A stretch of DNA of 64,000 nt, from the NCBI GenBank assembly GCA_033549065.1, contig JAWSUE010000006.1, forward strand, positions 89,016-153,015. Direction: 5' to 3'. Under the pieces are notes generated by a model. That model was given only the letters and a program-made list of their open reading frames with translations, was not told the origin of the DNA and did no database searches. A program made the position numbers and the translations under genes. Shown here piece after piece: positions 18,372 through 27,401 of this stretch; the first letter of the stretch is position 1, and every line of letters begins with the position of its first letter. The stretch comes from Bacillota bacterium. GTDB lineage: Bacteria; Bacillota; Dethiobacteria; DTU022.

Positions 18372-18430
18372 CACCCGGGTTATCGCCTTCAACCGAGCTA
18401 TTCGCCAACCGATTGCCGACTGGCCGGGTG
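18372..18430 (-). promoter_or_regulatory. Structured leader of rpsB
   Basis: CACCCGG (minus strand, 18430-18424) pairs with CCGGGTG (18378-18372), closing a roughly 45-base GC-rich loop within the 105-base leader and about 20 bases ahead of the ribosome site. S2 autoregulates rpsB-tsf in several bacteria through leader structures; whether this fold does so is inference. Confidence 0.4.
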
Positions 18431-18455
18431 TGAGTATTATAAATTTACCACGGGT

Positions 18456-18484
18456 AGTATAGCATAGTTCTTCCCTGATGGCAA
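18456..18484 (-). promoter_or_regulatory. Sigma-70-type promoter of rpsB-tsf
   Basis: On the minus strand TTGCCA (18484-18479), a 17-base spacer and TATACT (18461-18456). Start predicted near 18449. Confidence 0.7.
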
Positions 18485-18505
18485 TCTAAAAACCTATGAA
18501 CTTTG

Positions 18506-18534
18506 TTGCAAATAACTAAAGTATATTATAGAAT
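18506..18534 (+). promoter_or_regulatory. Sigma-70-type promoter of the DUF1015 gene
   Basis: TTGCAA (18506-18511), 17 bases, TAGAAT (18529-18534). It points away from the rpsB promoter, so 18393-18587 is a divergent control region. Confidence 0.55.
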
Positions 18535-18587
18535 CAAACATGCACATCGACAAGGCTTAACCGGCCGCAAATTTCCCGGAGGAAGAT

Positions 18588-19853
18588 ATGGCTGTTATTA
18601 AACCTTTTAGAGGAATCAGGTATGATCCAAACACTATAACGGATATCAGCTCGGTGATAACACCGCCATACGATGTAATTGATACTGCCGAGCAAGAACG
18701 GCTCCACCGCAAAAGTGAATTCAACATTATACATCTTGAATACGGTATCTCAAAAGCCAGTGATACGGAAAAAGATAACCGTTACACACGGGCGGCTGAA
18801 ACCATTAACCGTTGGCTGGAACAAAATGTTCTCGTCTACGACCCTAAACCCTTTTTCTATCTGTATGAACAATCATTCTCCCACGAAGGTAAAAATTATC
18901 ATCGGACAGGCCTCGTCGCCACCTTGAAATTAGAGCCATATAGCAAGAGGGTAATCCTGCCGCATGAGCTTACCATGACAGGCCCGAAACAAGATCGTCT
19001 TGAACTGCTGCGCAGTACCCGGACCAACATCAGTCCCATCTTCACTCTCTTTCCTGATCCTGAAGCCAAAATTAAAACGTTATCTCTACATAAGTCTGAG
19101 GCTCCGATAGTGGAAGCAGTTGAAGAAAACGGACAAACTCATCGCCTCTGGCTTCTAAAGGATCATGCTTTCCAGGTTGAGCTTGCTGAATACCTTGCCT
19201 CGCAGCAGCTTTTAATTGCCGATGGCCATCACCGGTACGAAACTGCCCTGAAATATTTTGAAAGTGCCGGCAGCAACCCTATTCCCGGTTCCGCATATAT
19301 CATGACAATGATGGTCAGTATGAAAGATTCAGGATTGCTCATGCTTCCTACGCACCGTCTACTCGATTCCTTAACGGAAGAAGAATTTAATCGCCTCAAT
19401 TCGACCGTGAATGAACAATTTAAAGTCATCGATTTCGGTCCGACAGTTGAACTGAATAAAACACTTTATCTCAAAGAACTGAATAATATAAGCCGCCTCA
19501 ACAGAGGCTTTGGTTGGATTACCCGTGAACAGGCTTTTGTACTATTCCCCAAATCTTCCCAGGCAAACCGGGAACTACCCGTTTCGCTTCTACACGACCA
19601 GCTGCTTAAGCCATTTCATAAAACGGCAAGAACCGAAGATCCTGCTGAAGACAGGTTGCATTACACTCATAATTTTGATTCCGCAGTTAATGCTTTATTA
19701 TCAGGAAAGTCTCATTCAGCCTTTATTCTTGATACCATACCTGTTGAAGATGTTTTCGAGCGCGCCCGACAGGGCCTGGTCATGCCTCAGAAGTCTACCT
19801 ACTTTTATCCCAAACTGCCCAGCGGGCTGGTCCTCTACCGCTTTAATTCCTGA
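18588..19853 (+). CDS. DUF1015 family protein
   Basis: 421 residues. The opening VIKPFRGIRYDPN ... ITPPYDVID and the central IADGHHRYETAL are the hallmarks of the DUF1015 family (often labelled HTH-containing or SerB-adjacent in other genomes). Members are widespread in Clostridia and deltaproteobacteria and have no agreed function; some are found near serine/phosphoglycerate genes, but none are here. The conserved GHHRYE could be a catalytic or metal site. CGGAGGAAG precedes the ATG. Likely a single-gene unit. Confidence 0.88.
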   Translation: MAVIKPFRGIRYDPNTITDISSVITPPYDVIDTAEQERLHRKSEFNIIHLEYGISKASDTEKDNRYTRAAETINRWLEQNVLVYDPKPFFYLYEQSFSHEGKNYHRTGLVATLKLEPYSKRVILPHELTMTGPKQDRLELLRSTRTNISPIFTLFPDPEAKIKTLSLHKSEAPIVEAVEENGQTHRLWLLKDHAFQVELAEYLASQQLLIADGHHRYETALKYFESAGSNPIPGSAYIMTMMVSMKDSGLLMLPTHRLLDSLTEEEFNRLNSTVNEQFKVIDFGPTVELNKTLYLKELNNISRLNRGFGWITREQAFVLFPKSSQANRELPVSLLHDQLLKPFHKTARTEDPAEDRLHYTHNFDSAVNALLSGKSHSAFILDTIPVEDVFERARQGLVMPQKSTYFYPKLPSGLVLYRFNS

Positions 19854-19911
19854 TTCTATTTATGAGCTATACTTGCTACTTATACATTTACTTATACTTT
19901 TTAATTTTCGC

Positions 19912-20071
19912 TAAGCAGACCCTGACATTGTTCGCTCCGGGGTTTTGCACTGCTTATCCACTTATACGGATGCTTTAAACCTTGGCTCACGTAAGCTCGC
20001 TGCAGGCTTACAGCATCCGCATTATTGCATGCTTGCTCTGGTTTTAAGCAAACGAACCAACCTGAAGCAGG
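19912..20071 (+). repeat. Dispersed repeat, L-unit, copy A
   Basis: About 160 bases ahead of R-unit A, within the 579-base gene-free stretch 19854-20432. It starts with a 29-base inverted match to the far end of R-unit A (20323-20351): left TAAGCAGACCCTGACATTG, right end read on the other strand TTAAGAAGACCCTGATACAG. Inside it has an imperfect inverted repeat around GGCTCACGTAAGC. The same unit recurs at 32354, inverted at 28524, and as a scrap at 32968. No coding frame of note. Confidence 0.75.
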
Positions 20072-20352
20072 ATAAGCAAACCCTGATACTGTAAGCGACA
20101 TTAGCATGAGCGGTTAGAATTACCGGTGAGTCGAAATAAAGTTGTCAGGGGACACATAACCTTCGGTCAATATGTCCCCATACGTATTATGCCTCTCCGG
20201 AATGATTAATACTGCTTCAGCTTTCCGGAGAGGCAGACCGAGGCCGGAGACTTAAGTGTCGACTGTTGAGGCTGCCCGCTGAAGCTTGAAGGCGAACCGG
20301 CATTAATTCTCCGCGAAATGATCCGGAGCGAACTGTATCAGGGTCTTCTTAA
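20072..20352 (+). repeat. Dispersed structured repeat, R-unit, copy A
   Basis: 281 bases, or about 244 without the inserted hairpin at 20148. Nested pairings: outer ends ACCCTGATACTGT (20080) with ACTGTATCAGGGT (20332); inner stem GCGG..AGAATTA..CCGG (20110-20125) with CCGG..TAATTCT..CCGC (20297-20314); a 12-base perfect hairpin GCCTCTCCGGAA (20191) with TTCCGGAGAGGC (20223). The hairpin loop carries GCTTCAGC, complementary to GCTGAAGC at 20278. Followed by a core around GGAGACTTAAGTGTCG. Shares all these elements with copies at 32693, 32444 (minus) and 63671. Unrecognised; behaves like a non-autonomous mobile or RNA element. Confidence 0.75.
20148..20179. repeat. REP-like hairpin inserted in R-unit A
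   Basis: GGGGACA at 20148 pairs with TGTCCCC ending 20179. These bases, about 37 with flanks, are absent from the otherwise matching copy at 32693, so they were inserted. The GGGGAC stem resembles the hairpins flanking the REP-type transposase at 44891. Confidence 0.6.
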
Positions 20353-20432
20353 ACTATAAAACTATAAAGTATTTGGGGACTTCTTAAGATCGAACTGTCC
20401 GGATGGGAAATGATCAGCAAAAATTCTTTAGT

Positions 20433-21485
20433 TTAAATATCCCAGTAGCGCTTCTGAATTTCTAGTATTTCCTGCAGGCGCTGCAGGACAAAACGGTTTG
20501 GTTCAAGGCCTGGGCTCTGCTCGCCTATTGGTAGACCCCAGTTACCCAATGCATTTAGAACCTGGACTACTGCACCCGCTTGTCCGGTGAGGTGATAGCC
20601 TCCCTCAAGGCAAAGGACTAACTTTCCACCGCAGTGGTGTTCAGCAGCATCTGATAAAGCCAGAGCCATATTATAATAACCCTGATATGTAAGGCCCATT
20701 CCTGCCAGGGGATCATAGCGGTATGCATCCTGACCGGCAGAAATCAAGATAATCTCCGGCTCAAAACGGCCTATAACCGGGATGATCAGATGGTCAAAAA
20801 AGAGCTTATAGTCCTCATCCCCACTACCAGTTGGAAGTGGGATATTAACCGTAAATCCTTCGCCCAGATCTTTACCCACTTCTTCCATTGAACCTGTACC
20901 AGGGTATGCCGGATTCTGGTGAGTTGAAATGAATAAAACCTCGTTATCCTTTTCAAAGATATGCTGGGTACCGTTTCCGTGATGAACATCCCAATCCATG
21001 ATGACAATTCTTTTTAAGCCGTAGTCACGTTTCGCAACCTCGGCAGTAATGGCTATATTGTTCATCAGGCAAAATCCCATTGCCCGACCTCTCTCGGCAT
21101 GATGCCCCGGGGGGCGATTTAAAGCGAATGCCTTTCTCACGTCGCCTTCCATAACCATTCTCAGGCCGGTTAATACTCCCCCCGCAGATAAAAGGGCTAT
21201 CCTGTATGATTCGGGAACTATATAAGTATCCATATCAAGGAAATTTCTGCCGGACCGGCAGACTTCATCCAGCAGTTTTATATAGTCAGGGTCGTGAACC
21301 AGGGTTACATCATCAATCTCCGCCGGGGCAGGTTCTTTTAAAACAACTCTCTCGAAGAGATTATTATCTTCAAGAGCGGCCATTATATGCTCAAGCCGCT
21401 CTTTGCGCTCCGGATGCTGGCCCTGCGTATGTATTAAGTAATCTGCATGATAGATTAGGCCTATTTTTTCTTCTTTACCGTTCAT
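20433..21485 (-). CDS. Histone deacetylase-family amidohydrolase (acetoin utilisation/acetylpolyamine type)
   Basis: 350 residues from ATG 21485, preceded by GAGGG; the frame extends upstream to 21653 but that part overlaps the thioesterase gene and lacks homology. Zinc-site features: PPGHHAERGRAMGFCLMNN, IMDWDVHHGNGTQ (Asp-His pair) and STHQNPAYPGTG (each read in parts). This is the class II HDAC-like group of bacteria that removes acetyl groups from small amines or from lysine; here it may deacetylate acetyl-CoA synthetase (AcuC role) or acetylpolyamines. Substrate open. It lies downstream of the thioesterase with a 13-base gap. Confidence 0.9.
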   Translation of the reverse strand: MNGKEEKIGLIYHADYLIHTQGQHPERKERLEHIMAALEDNNLFERVVLKEPAPAEIDDVTLVHDPDYIKLLDEVCRSGRNFLDMDTYIVPESYRIALLSAGGVLTGLRMVMEGDVRKAFALNRPPGHHAERGRAMGFCLMNNIAITAEVAKRDYGLKRIVIMDWDVHHGNGTQHIFEKDNEVLFISTHQNPAYPGTGSMEEVGKDLGEGFTVNIPLPTGSGDEDYKLFFDHLIIPVIGRFEPEIILISAGQDAYRYDPLAGMGLTYQGYYNMALALSDAAEHHCGGKLVLCLEGGYHLTGQAGAVVQVLNALGNWGLPIGEQSPGLEPNRFVLQRLQEILEIQKRYWDI

Positions 21486-21498
21486 AATATCCCTCACT

Positions 21499-21921
21499 TC
21501 AGTCAGAATCGGTTTCCAGTGCCCTGCATAACCTGTTCCATAAAAAAGGGCTGAATTTCTTGAGCACAACAGGTTTACCATTATCACTGATAAATGCATG
21601 TTCGGTATAACCGTTTGCCAGTAATTTACCTGCCCTGCGGATATCATAGGCAAAGGTTATCCGCACATTATCAAGATTTTCAAGCCTGGTCACGATAGAA
21701 AGTTCATCGTCATAATGAGCCGGCATTTTATATTCACAGAAAGCTTTCAGGACAGGAAGATAGATATTACTCTTTTCAAACTCCAGGTAGGGCAGCTCCA
21801 GGCTTCTCATCAGTTCAGTCCGACCAACTTCAAACCATACCAGGTAGTTGGCATAATAAGCGACACCCATTTGATCTGTATCCTTGTAGCGTACCCTTAC
21901 TTTTGTTTCATATTTTTTCAA
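21499..21921 (-). CDS. Hotdog-fold acyl-CoA thioesterase (YbgC/FadM type)
   Basis: 140 residues, one 4HBT domain. YKDTDQMGVAYYANYLVWFE contains the YbgC-family catalytic Asp (DQMG) and Tyr. Such enzymes hydrolyse short or aromatic acyl-CoAs or acyl-ACPs in the cytoplasm. Position between pyk and the deacetylase suggests general acyl-CoA turnover; substrate unknown. Confidence 0.88.
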   Translation of the reverse strand: MKKYETKVRVRYKDTDQMGVAYYANYLVWFEVGRTELMRSLELPYLEFEKSNIYLPVLKAFCEYKMPAHYDDELSIVTRLENLDNVRITFAYDIRRAGKLLANGYTEHAFISDNGKPVVLKKFSPFLWNRLCRALETDSD

Positions 21922-21963
21922 TTCGCTTCTTCCTTTCTCCCTACTTAGATCTCATTCATTAAA

Positions 21964-23712
21964 TTACAAAACATTTGCCCTTCCCTTGTAGATCAGTCCT
22001 CTTACGGCATCGACAGTGATCATTTCACCATTTTGTATCGATTTTGTTGCATTTTCCACACCCACAACCGCAGGTATTCCCAGATTGATGGCCACAATTG
22101 CGCCATGTGATGTCAACCCGCCTTCTTCTGTAATCAATGCAGCAGCTTTCTCCAATGCAGGCAGATGAGTTTTACCGGTGCAGCTTGATATCAGGATCAT
22201 CCCCTTTTCAAACTTCTGCAGATCTTTTTCATCTCTGACTATGAAGGCCTTACCGCTGGCAGCCGCTTTTCCCACACCCGTTCCCTTTACAATAATTTCT
22301 CCTACAGTTTCAACTCTCAACAGGTTGGTTGTGCCGGATACACCGACAGGAACCCCTGCAGTGATAATAACAAGGTTGCCATCGCTGATCAGTTTCTCCT
22401 GCAGGGCGCTCTGAATGGCATTGGTAAACATGTCATCTGTGGATGAAACCGGCGGGCAGACAATTGAATTTACTCCCCAGGTCAGAGTCAGTTGAGTTGC
22501 CACTCTCTTTCTTGAAGTTACCGCGACAATAGGAGCGGCAGGCCGATATTTCGAGACCATTCTGGCTGTCGTCCCTGATTGTGTCGCCGTTATTACCGCA
22601 TCAGCTCCCAGCTCAAAGGCAATATGACAGGTGGCATAACTGATTGCATCAGTAACTGTTTTCTTGATTTTCATACTTTGTTCATCAAGGATTCGCTTGT
22701 AATTCAGGCCTTTTTCTGTATGTTCGGCAATTCTGCTCATAGTATTAACCGACTCTATGGGATATCGGCCTATTGCCGTCTCACCGGATAGCATAACCGC
22801 ATCAGTTCCATCAAGAATAGCGTTGGCCACATCGCTGGCCTCTGCCCTGGTCGGCCTGGGATTACGGATCATGCTGTCAAGCATCTGGGTTGCCGTTATC
22901 ACCGGTTTACCACGATTATTGCATTTACGGATAAATACTTTTTGGAGCAATGGAACCTCTTCTGTAGGAATTTCTACACCGAGATCGCCCCTGGCAACCA
23001 TCACACCGTCGGCAACTTCGATTATTGAATCGTAATTATCAACACCTTCGCGGCTTTCAATTTTTGCCAGGATCATGATATTTCCGCCCTTGTTTTCCAC
23101 CAGGCGTCTTATTTCCAGTATGTCGTTTGTGCTCCGCGTAAATGACGCCGCCAGAAAATCAACATCATTTTCCAACGCCCTGATTATATCGACTCGATCC
23201 TTGTCGCTGACTGCAGGTAGATTTATTCTCGTCCCGGGAGTATTCAGCCCTTTATAGCTGTGCAATTCACCACCGTTAATCACCCGGCACCTTATTTCCC
23301 GTCCTTTCACTGATACAACTTCAAGTTCGATTAATCCATCATCAATTAAAACTTTAACACCGGGTTTTAAATCGTTGTGCAGGTCGGAGTACGTAACCGA
23401 TACCCTGTTTTTATCGCCAGGGACTGTTTCAGTGGTTAAAACAAACTCCTGATTATCCTCTAAAATTACCTCTTCTTCCGCCAGGCTTCCTGTTCTTACT
23501 TCCGGACCACGTGTATCAAAAAGAATACCCACATTTTTATTTAACTCTTTACTTATCTTTCTAATCAGATCGAGTTGTTGAAAATGCTCTTCGTGCTTCC
23601 CATGTGACAGGTTTAACCTGGCCACATCCATGCCGGAGCGAATTAACGATAACATTTTTTCTTCACTGTCTATACTCGGTCCGATGGTGCAGACTATTTT
23701 TGTCCGGCGCAA
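21964..23712 (-). CDS. pyk: Pyruvate kinase with C-terminal PEP-utiliser domain
   Basis: 582 residues from TTG 23712, set by GGGGGAA about seven bases upstream; earlier in-frame starts overlap dnaE. It opens LRRTKIVCTIGPS; the active-site signature IMVARGDLGVEIP appears as DGVMVARGDLGVEIP, and ITATQMLDSM and SGETAIG follow. After residue 470 a swivelling PEP-utiliser (phosphohistidine-like) domain is present with GLTSHGAIVA, the layout of Bacillus-type pyruvate kinases. It converts PEP and ADP to pyruvate and ATP. Confidence 0.96.
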   Translation of the reverse strand: MRRTKIVCTIGPSIDSEEKMLSLIRSGMDVARLNLSHGKHEEHFQQLDLIRKISKELNKNVGILFDTRGPEVRTGSLAEEEVILEDNQEFVLTTETVPGDKNRVSVTYSDLHNDLKPGVKVLIDDGLIELEVVSVKGREIRCRVINGGELHSYKGLNTPGTRINLPAVSDKDRVDIIRALENDVDFLAASFTRSTNDILEIRRLVENKGGNIMILAKIESREGVDNYDSIIEVADGVMVARGDLGVEIPTEEVPLLQKVFIRKCNNRGKPVITATQMLDSMIRNPRPTRAEASDVANAILDGTDAVMLSGETAIGRYPIESVNTMSRIAEHTEKGLNYKRILDEQSMKIKKTVTDAISYATCHIAFELGADAVITATQSGTTARMVSKYRPAAPIVAVTSRKRVATQLTLTWGVNSIVCPPVSSTDDMFTNAIQSALQEKLISDGNLVIITAGVPVGVSGTTNLLRVETVGEIIVKGTGVGKAAASGKAFIVRDEKDLQKFEKGMILISSCTGKTHLPALEKAAALITEEGGLTSHGAIVAINLGIPAVVGVENATKSIQNGEMITVDAVRGLIYKGRANVL

Positions 23713-23744
23713 GTAAATTCCCCCTTTTTGCTTACAGCTCAAAA

Positions 23745-26700
23745 TCAATTCTCTCTTGTATTATCCAATAGACCATCCTCGATACTTTCGATCTGCTCAA
23801 TCACAGCCCCAGGGCCTAACAGGTTTTCAAGCCTTTCCACGCATGAAGGATGATCACGAATCCAGTATTCTTCTTTTAAAACAAGCTTTTTTTGATTGCT
23901 CTTAAAATAGAGACAAACCGGAACCTCACCATTTTCTGCGACCAATATATCTTTCAGGTGTGTTAATACTTCCTGATTATGTCCTTCGTCTATAATTAGC
24001 CTGAAATACTTCTTGTCACGGCTTAACGTATTTATCGCTTCAGCAATAATTTTTGGCTCTTCTTCCTCTTTTATATCAGTTCTTCCTTCAACGATCACCA
24101 ACGTATCCTCGTCGATCAGGGCAGATTGTCTATCAAAAAGGTCGGGAAAAATCACCGTCTCCACGCTCCCTGTCAAATCCTCAAGCCTGATAAAAGCCAT
24201 CTGTTTATTCTTCTTGGTGTAAAACTTTCGGACAGCCGCTATAATGCCGCCGACTCTTACATGCTTATTATCGCCCATATCTGATAGTTCCACACAGCGG
24301 GTCAGGTTAGACATATTTTCGAGAAAATGCCGGTATGGCTCCAGCGGGTGTCCGGAAATATACAATCCCAGCAGTTCCTTTTCCAGGGTCAGTCTTTCCT
24401 TGTTGCTGAATGGTTCAAGCTCCGGAAGTTTGTCCAGCAGCAGTTCTTCCCTGGTTTCTGTGTCAAGTAATGAAAACATCGACATTTGTCCGTTTTCGCG
24501 CTCTCTCTGGACAACCTGACCCTGCATTAATATGTCATCCAAAGCAGCCAGGTATTGAGCCCGGTGTCCACCGAGCGAGTCAAATGCTCCGCACTTAACC
24601 AGACTTTCCAGTACTTTGCGGTTGCAGAGTCTTAAATCAACCCTTGAACAATAATCACTCATCGATCCAAACGCTTTTTCCTTTCGGGCAGCGATGATCG
24701 ATTCAATTGCTCCGAGTCCAACATTTTTCACTGCAGCCAGTCCAAATCTGATTCTTTTATCGCCTATAACAGTAAAATGTGTTTCACTTTCATTGATGTC
24801 CGGCGGAAGAACTTCTATGCCCATACGGCGGCAATCGGCTATATACAGTGCCACTTTATCACTGTTTGAATAGTAAACCGTCATCAACGCGGCCATAAAT
24901 TCAACTGTATAGTTGGCCTTCAAGTACGCCGTCTGGTAAGCGATCATGGCATAAGCTGCAGCATGCGATTTGTTGAAACCGTAATCGGCAAATTTCAGAA
25001 TTAAATCATATGTCTCAGCTGCCAGTTCTTTTGAATAGCCGTTTTCCTGGCAGCCGGCAATGAACAGCTGTTTCTGCTGGTTTAAAATCTCCTTTTTCTT
25101 TTTCCCGATAGCCCGGCGCAGAAGATCCGCCTGGCCAAGGGTAAAACCGGCCATCCTGGCGGCGATCTCCATAATCTGCTCCTGGTAAACGATTACTCCG
25201 TATGTTTCGTTTAGAATAGGTTCAAGTATGGGATGGGCATATTTAATCTCCTTTTTCCCGTGTTTGCTTTTGATGAATACCGGGATCTGTTCCATAGGCC
25301 CCGGCCTGTAAAGAGCAACTACAGCAATAATATCTTCAAACTTATTCGGCATCAGTTCCCTAAGGACCGAACGCATTCCACTACTTTCCAGCTGAAACGT
25401 CCCGGTAGTTTCTCCCTGTGAAAGCATTTCATATGTCCTGGCATCATCAAGCGGGATTTCTTCAATATTTACCGTTAGATTTCGCCTTTTTTTGATGTTA
25501 GCGATCGCTTCACCGATAATACTCAATGTTTTCAGGCCGAGAAAATCCATTTTCAATAGGCCCAGGTCTTCCAGGGTCATCATTGGAAACTGGGTAACAA
25601 TGGCACTGTCGGTTGCCTTGTAGAGCGGCACATAGTTAACCAGGGGTTCCTTGGCTATAACCACTCCTGCGGCATGTGTGGAAGCATGACGGGGCATTCC
25701 CTCCACCGCCATCGAAGTATCTAACAGCTGACGGTATTTATCTTCTTTATACAGGATCTGCAGTTCCCTGCTCTGTTCCAGAGCTCGCTTGATCGTCATT
25801 TTCAATTCCATTGGTATAAGCTTGGCAATCCTGTCAACCTCGGCATAGGGTATAGCCAAAGCCCTGCCAACATCACGAACAGCTGCCCTGGCAGCCATGG
25901 TTCCGAAAGTGATAATCTGGGCCACCCTTTCCTGTCCGTACTTTTCACAAACATAATTCAAAATCCTGTCCCGCTTATCATCACAGAAATCTATATCGAT
26001 ATCTGGCATCGATATCCTTTCGGGATTCAGGAATCTTTCAAAGAGCAGTCCGTATTTAAGGGGTTCAATATTCGTTATACCCAGGCTGTAGGCCACAAGG
26101 CTGCCGGCCGCAGAACCACGACCCGGACCGACTATTACATCCTCTTTTCGTGCATATTCGATCAGATCCCAGACTATAAGAAAGTAATTGGCGTAATCCA
26201 TCTGACGGATTACACTCAGTTCATATTCAAGCCGCTCGCGGATCTCCGGGGTAATCTCCTTGTACCGCTTTTTAAGCCCCTCATAGCAGAGATTTCGTAG
26301 ATAATCATTAGGATCAACACCTTCAGGCAAGGCGTACTCAGGTAGGTGCCTCTGATCGAAATATTTTTCAACATTGCAGCGCTCGGCAATCAACAGGGTG
26401 TTGCTCAATGCCTCGGGGCAGTCAGAAAATCTTTCAGCCATTTCTTCTGCTGTTTTAAAATAAAAGTCCTCTGATTCAAATTTCATTCTTTCCGGCTCAT
26501 CCACCGTTTTACCAGTCTGTATACAGAGTAGAACATCATGAACTTCTGCATCGTTTCGCGCAATGTAGTGGACATCGTTGGTTACCACCAACTTGATATC
26601 TTCTTCTGCTGCAATCTTCTTCAAAACATCGTTTACAATCTTCTGTTCAGGCATCCCGTGGTCATGAAGTTCAAGGTAAAAGTTGTCCTTACCAAAAAGA

Positions 26701-27197
26701 TCACGGTAATAACAGGCAACCTCTTTTGCTTTTTCAGTCTGGCCATTTAAAATATGGGACGGTATTTCACCGGCCAGACATCCACTTAGGGCGATCAGGC
26801 CTTTTGAATGTTCCTCAAGGAGATCCCGGTCAATCCTCGGTTTGTAATAAAACCCTTCAATGAAACCAGCTGATACAAGATTCATCAGGTTTTGGTATCC
26901 TTCATTGTTTTCAGCCAGCAGAACAAGATGATACTGTGAATCATCCTGACGAACTTCTTTTTGAAAACGGGTTCGCGGTGCTACGTAAACCTCACAGCCT
27001 AAAATCGGTTTAATTCCGGCTGCTTTCGCCGCCCGGTAGAAATCGACAACACCAAACATGGTCCCGTGATCTGTAATAGCCAGAGCAGGCATTTTTAGCT
27101 CTACTGCTCGATTGACCAGCCTTTTAATTCTTGCCGCGCCATCCAGTAAACTGTATTCAGTGTGACAGTGTAAGTGAACAAAACTTGCATTAGCCAA
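23745..27197 (-). CDS. dnaE: DNA polymerase III alpha subunit
   Basis: 1150 residues from TTG 27197 (GAGAGG eight bases ahead; product starts LANASFVHLHCHTEYSLLDGA). The N-terminal PHP domain has HLHCHTEYS and HGTMFG; the polymerase core has PDIDIDFCDDKRD with the catalytic Asp residues; an OB-fold domain (VRVGGIIAAVRKF) is near residue 960. It is the replicative DnaE-type polymerase without a proofreading exonuclease domain, so it is not PolC. It precedes pyk with a 32-base gap. Confidence 0.96.
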   Translation of the reverse strand: MANASFVHLHCHTEYSLLDGAARIKRLVNRAVELKMPALAITDHGTMFGVVDFYRAAKAAGIKPILGCEVYVAPRTRFQKEVRQDDSQYHLVLLAENNEGYQNLMNLVSAGFIEGFYYKPRIDRDLLEEHSKGLIALSGCLAGEIPSHILNGQTEKAKEVACYYRDLFGKDNFYLELHDHGMPEQKIVNDVLKKIAAEEDIKLVVTNDVHYIARNDAEVHDVLLCIQTGKTVDEPERMKFESEDFYFKTAEEMAERFSDCPEALSNTLLIAERCNVEKYFDQRHLPEYALPEGVDPNDYLRNLCYEGLKKRYKEITPEIRERLEYELSVIRQMDYANYFLIVWDLIEYARKEDVIVGPGRGSAAGSLVAYSLGITNIEPLKYGLLFERFLNPERISMPDIDIDFCDDKRDRILNYVCEKYGQERVAQIITFGTMAARAAVRDVGRALAIPYAEVDRIAKLIPMELKMTIKRALEQSRELQILYKEDKYRQLLDTSMAVEGMPRHASTHAAGVVIAKEPLVNYVPLYKATDSAIVTQFPMMTLEDLGLLKMDFLGLKTLSIIGEAIANIKKRRNLTVNIEEIPLDDARTYEMLSQGETTGTFQLESSGMRSVLRELMPNKFEDIIAVVALYRPGPMEQIPVFIKSKHGKKEIKYAHPILEPILNETYGVIVYQEQIMEIAARMAGFTLGQADLLRRAIGKKKKEILNQQKQLFIAGCQENGYSKELAAETYDLILKFADYGFNKSHAAAYAMIAYQTAYLKANYTVEFMAALMTVYYSNSDKVALYIADCRRMGIEVLPPDINESETHFTVIGDKRIRFGLAAVKNVGLGAIESIIAARKEKAFGSMSDYCSRVDLRLCNRKVLESLVKCGAFDSLGGHRAQYLAALDDILMQGQVVQRERENGQMSMFSLLDTETREELLLDKLPELEPFSNKERLTLEKELLGLYISGHPLEPYRHFLENMSNLTRCVELSDMGDNKHVRVGGIIAAVRKFYTKKNKQMAFIRLEDLTGSVETVIFPDLFDRQSALIDEDTLVIVEGRTDIKEEEEPKIIAEAINTLSRDKKYFRLIIDEGHNQEVLTHLKDILVAENGEVPVCLYFKSNQKKLVLKEEYWIRDHPSCVERLENLLGPGAVIEQIESIEDGLLDNTREN

Positions 27198-27290
27198 AGT
27201 GATAACCTCTCTATTTGTTTCAGTTTTTATTTCATTGAAATTTACCATATAGAAATTACTTTCGACTTTTTGTCAGGTAGATCCTTTGAG

Positions 27291-27311
27291 GCAATTACTT
27301 TTTTTAATTGC
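27291..27311. promoter_or_regulatory. Inverted repeat in the dnaE/AI-2E divergent region
   Basis: GCAATTA and TAATTGC, seven paired bases around a T-rich seven-base loop, midway between dnaE and the divergent permease gene. Could be an operator or weak terminator; no clear promoter was assigned here. Confidence 0.3.
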
Positions 27312-27401
27312 ATATATATGTTAAAATACCTTTGAATTGTTTTAATTCACCCTCGTTAGCGGCAACCCGTACTGCAGCCTCAATATAGAAGGAGATTAGA
27401 T

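Noticed and set aside
18372..18385. T-box-like GGGTGG motif in the rpsB leader
   Set aside because: No stem I, specifier or terminator/antiterminator pair is visible and T-boxes are not expected for rpsB.
20214..20285. Loop-to-tail pseudoknot GCTTCAGC/GCTGAAGC as a general feature of the R-unit
   Set aside because: Holds in copies A and B (B through a G-T pair) but the downstream partner is not kept in C or D although the loop is, so it is not claimed for the family.
27291..27311. Intrinsic terminator for dnaE or the permease
   Set aside because: Located upstream of both divergent genes; stem too A/T-rich and no genes end here.
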